DNA from: Hemibagrus wyckioides
Lineage: Eukaryota; Chordata; Actinopteri; Siluriformes; Bagridae
Length of the DNA stretch: 64,000 nucleotides
Direction of reading: 5' to 3'
Assembly: GCF_019097595.1 (NCBI RefSeq)
Contig: NC_080718.1
Coordinates: 13,682,157-13,746,156 of the forward strand
In this document: piece by piece, positions 56,851 through 64,000 of the stretch
Numbering within the stretch: position 1 is the stretch's first letter
Layout: each line of letters opens with the position of its first letter
Translations under genes and position numbers: made by a program
The notes under the pieces: generated by a model
Seen by the model: the letters and a program-made list of their open reading frames with translations, nothing else
Databases searched by the model: none
Told to the model about the DNA's origin: nothing

Positions 56851-56856
<6 letters not shown>
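55620..56856 (-). mobile_element. Decayed Tc1-like transposon, nearly full length
   Basis: Read on the minus strand it follows the order of a common fish Tc1-type family whose ends read 'agcaaaagtataggaacag' (near 55698, 3' side) and contains broken transposase: KMNLYQSDEVWRNKGFAHDPKHT, WLVLAWLLLEQ, RNILSDDLQRSVSKLIRR, KVLDWPSQSAELKPTELHF (normally SPDLNPIEH). Catalytic acidic positions are altered and frames broken. Its 5' end abuts an AT tract (56858-56921). A sister copy is at 60.33 kb. Confidence 0.8.

Positions 56857-56857
<1 letters not shown>

Positions 56858-56921
<64 letters not shown>
56858..56921. repeat. (AT)n microsatellite between two Tc1 fossils
   Basis: About 32 AT units, flanked left by one Tc1-type copy and right by a different Tc1 copy. 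Tc1 elements insert into TA, so such tracts collect them. Confidence 0.95.
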
Positions 56922-56922
<1 letters not shown>

Positions 56923-56924
56923 CA

Positions 56925-57345
56925 TATATATGTATTCGATCCCCACATGCATCATTGAGCCTTGGCCACCCATGACCCTGTCGCCGGTTCACCACTGTTC
57001 CTTCCTTGAACCACTTTTGATAGATACTGACCACTGCAGACCGGGAACATCCCGCTGCAGTTTTGGAGATGCTCTGATCCACTGGTCTAGCCATTACAAT
57101 TTGGCCCTTGTCAAACTTGCTCAAATCCTTACGCTTGTCCATTTTTCCTGCTTCTAAACCATTAACTTTGAGGACAAAATGTTCACCTGCTACCTAATAT
57201 ATCCCACCCACTAACAGGTGCCATGATGAGGAGATAATCAGTGCTCTTTATATATATTCAGACTATTCAGACTAATTTTGTGTGTGTTTCCTTGGAAAAC
57301 AATAACATTTTTGAGTGATTCCAAACTTTTGAGTGGTAGTGTATA
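56925..57345 (-). mobile_element. Tc1-like element, N-terminal transposase part
   Basis: On the minus strand [19 protein letters not shown] opens at 57142, followed by [19 protein letters not shown] and [10 protein letters not shown], the paired-like helix-turn-helix of Tc1 transposases. The catalytic domain is absent. The outer terminal repeat 'ccaaacttttgagtggtagt' lies at 57321-57340. Confidence 0.85.
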
Positions 57346-60332
57346 TATATAGTGGGTCTAAATGAAGAAAAGGAAACCTGAAGTGTTTACCTATTTGTAT
57401 TTTCACTTACTGAGTTAAACATGGTAAGACTGTAATTATCTACAGCAGTAAATGATCGTTACACTTCCAAAAGTCAGGCTGTGAAGCTTTCTTTCACTCT
57501 TACTAAGCCTGTTGTGTTAATTTTCAGAATTGCATAACATATGTTGCTTAACAACCTGTCCTTGTGTGATTGCTCCACTTCCATGCCCCAACTCAAGCGT
57601 AAGACAAGTCATATTTCTCTATGCAAAACTATGTATATGTATGTATCCTGTATAAATTCAGTTTATTGTGTTCTCTGTTACACTTCATTGTTTACACGAA
57701 TGTATTTTGTATATTGTAGGGAATTGTGGGAAGGATGGTGTTCATGTAAATGCTTCATGCAAAAGAGCATGTGTGGAGGACTGCGAAAGCCTGTCGATTG
57801 TCACTGCTGAAATCAGGCAAGCAGCCGAATGTGGTGAAAAATCAAGTTTGGGCCTAAATAAGGATTTCTGTTTATAACATTCTAACTTGTTTATGTATGT
57901 ATTATATTGTGCTGGCTATTATTCTGCAAAGACCACATTAGGTGAGGAAGCAGTTTTAAAAAATGAGGAGGTAAAAACAATATGTCTGCCTAAATCTACA
58001 GTATGCCAGCTCTAGTCAATGTCATGATTTGATGAAGCTCTTGGATTCCAATGCCTCTTATTAATAATTTATTGAAGTGTCAATAATGTGTTGGTTGTCC
58101 AGTAGATTAGATTACAAATGTAGTAAAATATTAAATTGAGTTAAAGATATAAAGATGATATTAGAGTTATTATTGAATCATACAAATTATTTGTGATGTA
58201 AATACATAATGATCTACAAATGGTGATTGTCCTTTGTATATTAAACAAAGGATTTTATTATTATTATTAATCATTAAATATCTGCTATCTGTCAGTCTGT
58301 AGGCTCTGAATAAAGTCTGGTTTAAGACAGACATGGGTTTTATGGACATGTTTGTAATATATCATGATTATATATCATTTTTAAATGAATTAACTGCATT
58401 TTGCATTTTTACACTACAAGTGGAATGGAATATATATATAATGCAATGTTCTGCAATTTCACTTGTAGGGGAAACCAGACATTAGGACTATAACTTTACT
58501 CCTGGTTCAGAATATACACAACAGAGAGGCATATTTCAGTCCAGGAAAGGCTTTTTTCAAAGATTTCAGAACAGAAATGATCAAACTTTCACCATGTGAA
58601 GGCTTTTCCCAGGCTGCCGCACATAAATCTGTGTACTTCTTGGCAGATAGCTAACTTTCCTCCCTAAAACATAAAATTAGCAAACAGCAGATTGAAAAGC
58701 ATGTTTCCTGGCAACCAGTGATTATTTGTTTAGGGTTGTTTCCGGTGCTATGGTAACAAGAAATGAACAGAATGAAAACAGGAAGTGAAATGTTGTCATG
58801 TGTTTTGAACTAAGTATTTTGACCTGTTCCTCCCAGGGCTCTGCTGTGAAGGCAATGCAGATGTTAGATTGGAGCACAGTGTATTTCTGCACATGTAGAA
58901 CACAGTATGATGCAGAAGTGTAGTTTTGTAGTGTATTATATCTGAAAGGCCTGTCTCTCATTATATAGGAGTTCTGACACTGGTTCAGTGCTGATGATGT
59001 TCTGTAGACACATTTATGCTAATGAAAAGCTGAAAAACTGCTTTTTGGATGTAACAGTTCAGTTCCTTAGTTTATTTCCAATACAGAGCATCATTTTCTA
59101 CTTGCAACTGTAAAAGCTGGAAACGGTCCAGTGAACAAATCTTGCACCTGCATATTACCTCATGCCTCTGCGTTACAATTGCAGGATTATCCTGTAATTC
59201 AGATCAGATATGTCTTTCAGTCAGTTTGTAATTGCACCCAGTAACAATCTGTATGGTCACACCCGTAACTAGGGGTGTAAAGAAATCAAATCAACTGGTT
59301 TATGAATCTGTGATACAGCAACACTGAGTTCCAAGCGTAGAGAAATTATGAAGCAAAATGAAATATAGTTAAAAACTGACATGTCAGTGGACAAGTCAAT
59401 CACATCAATATGTGTGTGTGTATGTGTGTGTGAGGTGTCAGAGGGAGATAAAGCATTTGGGGAGAGAATTAACGTAGTAAAGAGAATTAAAATTGCTGTT
59501 ACTTACAGAGATAAAATTAGGACACTACCTGACAATGCATTTTAAAGTGAACTGAGCTGAATGATTCTGAATTTGGCCTGAATCGACTTTCGTGCTAGAC
59601 CGAATCATATACAGTGAAATCAAGTGCATCAAATACATTTCTGAAGAATTTTTCATTTCAACATTGTATTCATTTAACAAACATTTCTTTTTCTTTTTTA
59701 TTATGCACATTGCTTTAAATAAAATATCAGAATTTTGGCATCTCCTTCCATTATATCAGAATTATCAGAATTGTGCTTTTTGGGCCAAGAACACAAGAGT
59801 ATGTTTTTAATAAGTCACATTTAACAATTCACTGGCAGTATATCCAATACATAATTTACACTATGATTCACCCTGAAGTATTTCAGTCATATTAGTGTAG
59901 TTACAGCTGCACCTGTGTTCATCCACACACGCAAACAATCCCATGTGTTGATAGAACATATCATGTGAAGTTACAGAAATGTCACCCTGATATAACACAG
60001 TGAAGACAGAAGCTGGACAAACACCTGTAGGGTACAAGGTGAACTGCTGATCCTCACTACACAGTTTAAGGCATGTGAATAGCTATAACGAGATGACGTT
60101 TGTCTTTGATAACAATTAAGGGAGGGGTTACCTGTTTTTCGGATTACGACACTACACATAGAATCGCAGTGACATCACATCAGTGAACAAAGAGCAATTC
60201 TTATCGGTGCTGCACCCATGTTGTCGGTTATGACACAAAATACGCTATCCATTTAGTCTGTAAATATCGACTAGCAGACACTATTATTGCCTTCCATTAT
60301 ATAAGACAGCCACCACAGACCTATTATGTATG

Positions 60333-61117
60333 GTCTCCTCTAAAAATATTGGAACAATAAGGCCAGTTTTTTTTCCTGTGCTATATGAACTATAGTTCAA
60401 AAGACGAATATGATGATAGACGATGGACCTAGATGCATTGAAGTACTTAAAATGTGGCACCTTTTGTTTGAGCCCACCCATTTTTCAAGTAATCAAAAAT
60501 ATTGGAAAAATATGACTGACAGCCATTTTGAAGCTGAGAAATGAGTGGGAAATCAGGCAGAGCCATTGCACAAGCATTAGGCAAAGCCAGTACAACAATT
60601 TAGAATGTCCTGAAACAGACACTAGTGGTAAAAGAAACCGCCCAGACATTGAACATGTTGGCCAACAGCAGCTGATGGCAGAAACATTGTGAGAGCTGTG
60701 AAGAAAAACAACAAAAACAACAATTAGTAACATTGTCAATAACTTTCCTAGGGCAGAACTGAAGGTTTCACAATTGACTAATTGAAGAACAGTATGAGAG
60801 CAGAAATATAGAGGTCATACCACATGATGCAAACCACTAATCAGCAGTAAGAATCAGAAACCAGACTGGAATTCGGAAAGCAGTACTGATGAACCGAAGA
60901 GGGAGCAGCTGAAGAACAACAACATTTACTTTAATACATTTTAAGACTATCTGTTCCTTCATTTTTGCTGGTGCACATCTAGATAGAAATATCAGGAAAT
61001 GAAAGCTGAAATTCTGTTCTATCATCTCATATGCATCTCTCGTGATCATACCCAATTGTTATGTGTAGCGAAAACAAAAGAACTGTTCTTGCTGTCCTAA
61101 TACTTTTAGAGGGAAAT
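60333..61117 (+). mobile_element. Internally deleted Tc1-type element with both terminal repeats
   Basis: Ends 'tctcctctaaaaatattgga' (60333) and 'tcctaatacttttagaggg' (about 61095) are inverted repeats. Inside, on the + strand, are transposase N-terminal fragments (blocks at 60540-60620 and 60660-60725) homologous to the complement of 56340-56600. The catalytic half is missing. Confidence 0.75.
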
Positions 61118-61383
61118 GTAAGCTATTTGTTTCAAGTTAGACAATATTCAATTATAAGTCACTCAGCAACAGTACAGATTTTATAAGCAATTACATGGAT
61201 ATTTTAAGCCACTCTACACTTTTGCTGTCACCACAGTGAGCTAATATATAATAGATAATAATAGCTAATAGATCATTAGAACAATAAATATTTATCCTGA
61301 AAAAACAGTCATTTGCAGAGCTGTAAGCAGTGAAACTTGGCAAATTCTTTAAAGGTTTCACATTAAGCTTGAATGATGCAATG

Positions 61384-61384
<1 letters not shown>

Positions 61385-61450
<66 letters not shown>
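61385..61450. repeat. (TG)n(AG)n compound microsatellite
   Basis: About fifteen TG units change directly into about eighteen AG units. Confidence 0.95.
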
Positions 61451-61452
<2 letters not shown>

Positions 61453-63400
61453 GATTCAATCATGCCAACTATGGAGTGATGAAAGATGACATCAGACTTA
61501 ATATGATAGGAGTTCAGGGTAGGGCCCTATTGCTCTTTGTTTAGTGTGTGAAGTCACTGGTGTCTTGCCTACTGGACATACGGCACCCTATTTTCCAACC
61601 CATTTCACGCCAACTTTCCAGCCTTTTTCTACCAGTCTGAATATCTTGGTGTGCTGTGAGTCAGAAGGGAGTAGGTTTGGCCTTCGATCATAGATCAGTG
61701 TTATTCTGATTTATATAACCCAAAGGATAATAACTTTCACAGTGCAGTCCAGCATTGAGTTACCAGCCCTGTCTCTCTTTTTTCCTTACTGTAATAGAAC
61801 TCAGAGGCTAACGCATTTTTCAGTCTGCAGTATTATATATTTAGCTGCCTTGTTCTGAAATTGTAATCAGGCTGATCATATGTACGAGCGCTTTTAGAGT
61901 GCATAAGCACCGCACTCAACCATTCATCTACTCTAATTTGTTCCTGTGCTCTAAACCACCATAACCAGATGCAGTCGGAACAGACACACAACCACATCAT
62001 AATACCTATGCACTTAGTGCTTTTCGAAAAGCATATTAGCACAATTAGCACATTTAATCACCATGAATATAGATTTACAGATATTTTATTAGGGTTTTGG
62101 GAATTGGGGTTTGGTTTTTTTTTTACCATGTGCTTGCAAAAACATTAATCCAGTGTGGCTGCAATTAAATGTAGTTATCTGTAATATCTGTAATAAGTCC
62201 AAGGAGGACTGTTTTGATGTATTTGAAAGGCTTTTGGCACTTTGGAAGTTATTTTATAATGGTGGTGGACTATTAACTAGTGTTAAGAAGAACAGACATA
62301 AAAAAGACTGTGACAGAAAGGAGCTGCAGTAACGGATCCCTGCTATAGCGATTACACTGTGTGAACTCTTTCCTCTAGATCCCTGGCTTAGGATTAACTG
62401 GCCTGACATAAAGTCCACTATAAAAGAATGAGAGAACTTACTGTACTCCAAAGAAATGGTTTAGCTTCATCTCGATGCCTACAATTTTCATTCTATTTTG
62501 AATGATTCGACCCGATTTGCTTTAGCGGAGAGAATAATGATTGAAAGTAGCTGTGGAAAATATGCTGCTAGTGAATTATGTGTGACAGCAGGAAAAAAGG
62601 ACTGAAAGCTGGAGAAGCAATCATTCTCCTTTTATTGGAACGGATCCAGCATTGTGTAGCATCAGTGGGTTTCTTCAAAACGGTTGTAGGTTCAGGATAA
62701 ATATTGACATTTTATCATTTCTGTAGTTTTTATTACAAAAATCACTACACACCTGTATAAGTAATTCTTACATATGAAAGGTTGATGAAAATATCATTAA
62801 TAAATAATTGTTTTACTTTCAAGTTGTCATGTAAGATGCAGGATATATGCAGTAAATGCTGTATATTAGGTCAGGTTTAAGTTGATATTGACTAATGTTA
62901 AGCATGTGTAAAGCGGTCATTATTGACCTATCAACAAATCTGAGCATGGCCACTCCTTTGTGGTCTGCTGTTAATAAACACTGTTGTTCTCATAAAATTT
63001 GCTCGTAAAATAAGCATTACCCAGGAAACGACCTGTAAATCTAATGATGGAATATGGAGACATTGTGCAGTAATTGGAAACACACCTTACACACTTTGCC
63101 AATAAATCTGAACGAATATTTCTGTCTGTGTCCTTATGTCTCCTCAGGCTCTCTTATTAGGCCCCAGATTGACATTCTACAGAACACAAGGATTTACTTC
63201 TAATTTTATGTGCTCACATCCCTCTGTATCTTGTGCTTTAGTTTCCTCTGCAGGCAAGAAATGTTTGTTTCATATTAAGAAGTATTTCAGTTGCTTGAGA
63301 TTGGTTGATATTGGCCTTGGCTAAAGACTGAAACCATGGTCATGAGATTTAGTGCTCAAAATGAAAGAGGTGGATGCTGAAAAGATGAGTGTGTAACTAT

Positions 63401-64000
63401 ACACCAATCAGCCATAACATTATGACCACCTGCCTAATATTGTGTTGGTCCCCCTTTTGCTGCCAAAACAGCCCTGATCCCTCAAGGCATGGACTCCACT
63501 AGCTCTCTGAAGGTGTGCTGTGGTATCTGGCACCAAGATGTTAGCAGCAGATATTTTATGTCCTGTAAGTTGCGAGGTGAGGCTTCCATGGACTTGTTTG
63601 TCCAGCACATCCCACAGACGCTCGATTAGATTGAGATATGGAGAATTTGGAGGCCAAGTCAACACCTCAAACTCATTGTTGTACTCATCAAACCATTCCT
63701 GAACTATTTTTGCTTTGTGGCATGGCGCATTATCCTGCTGAAAGAGGCCACAGCCATCAGAGAATACCTTTTCCATGAAAAGGTGTACATGGTCTGCAAC
63801 AATGCTTGGGTAGGTGGTACGTGTCAAAGTAACATCCACATGGATGGCAGGACCCAAGGTTTCCCAGCAGAACATTGCCCAAAGCATGACACTGTCTCTG
63901 CCGGCTTGCCTTCCTCCCATAATGCATCCTGGTGCCATGTGTTCCCCTAGGTAAGCAACGCACACGCACCGAACCATCCATGGGATCTAAAAGAAAACAT
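63401..64000 (-). mobile_element. Tc1-like transposon running off the right edge
   Basis: Left terminal repeat 'caccaatcagccataacatt' at 63403. On the minus strand an open frame 63977-63420 gives the C-terminal catalytic half: VMLWAMFCWETLGP, FQQDNAPCHKAKIVQEWFDEYNNEF with the second Asp, WPPNSPYLNLIERLWDVL with the third acidic residue (normally SPDLNPIEHLW), QVHGSLTSQ. This is the least decayed transposase in the window; the rest lies beyond 64000. Asp at the usual PDLN position is replaced by Tyr, but the catalytic Glu is kept. Confidence 0.88.

Larger units (their letters stand above)
49600..63400. other. Gene-poor intergenic region right of CRIP1
   Basis: Apart from the repeats listed separately I see no supportable gene in this 13.8 kb. 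Open frames are short, mostly lie in repeats, and have no recognisable domain. Exons of a distant gene's long intron cannot be ruled out. A 55-codon minus-strand frame at 53527-53694 and a Cys-rich plus-strand frame at 57720-57877 are commented on separately. Confidence 0.55.

Noticed and set aside
62111..62332. 73-codon + strand ORF
   Set aside because: No recognisable motif, isolated in AT-rich intergenic DNA; chance length.

Overview
The window is nuclear DNA from a teleost fish. Genes are split by GT-AG introns, protein matches are to vertebrate orthologues, and intergenic DNA is full of Tc1/mariner fossils, a tRNA-derived SINE, LINE 3' tails and long microsatellites typical of fish. The SINE and LINE tails resemble those common in catfish and other otophysans, but I would not name a species. 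All family and ortholog matches are from recall of vertebrate proteins; no search was run.

Four protein-coding genes can be reconstructed exon by exon. (1) TMEM62, + strand, 989-3547: only the last four coding exons, the C-terminal membrane part; the 5' end lies left of the window. (2) PTGR2, - strand, 11526-6929: complete, nine coding exons, 348 aa, convergent with TMEM62. (3) MIDEAS (ELMSAN1), + strand, 18500-35364: complete, twelve coding exons, 1119 aa, with Q-rich N-terminal exon, ELM2, SANT and a C2H2 finger split by the last intron. It is divergent from PTGR2; the two ATGs are about 7 kb apart and share an upstream region with GC boxes, ETS-like and CCAAT motifs. (4) CRIP1, - strand, 49427-46024: complete, four exons, 77 aa, with a TATA box.

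PTGR2-MIDEAS adjacency is the same as on human 14q24; TMEM62 next to it is a fish arrangement (human TMEM62 is on chromosome 15). The genes do not form one pathway: PTGR2 is a prostaglandin-inactivating reductase, MIDEAS the scaffold of a histone deacetylase complex, CRIP1 a single-LIM protein, TMEM62 a membrane-anchored metallophosphoesterase-like protein.

The rest (3.5-6.9 kb, 37-46 kb, 49.6-64 kb and the large introns) holds repeats: at least eight Tc1-type fossils, a foldback derivative, a 65-bp hAT-type MITE with an exact 8-bp target duplication, and many simple repeats. No phage, CRISPR or operon-like system is expected or seen. The most interesting leads are a possible alternative last exon of MIDEAS that would drop SANT and the zinc finger, a two-exon upstream ORF in the MIDEAS leader, an in-frame 81-nt retainable intron in PTGR2, and the unusual foldback and nested MITE structures.
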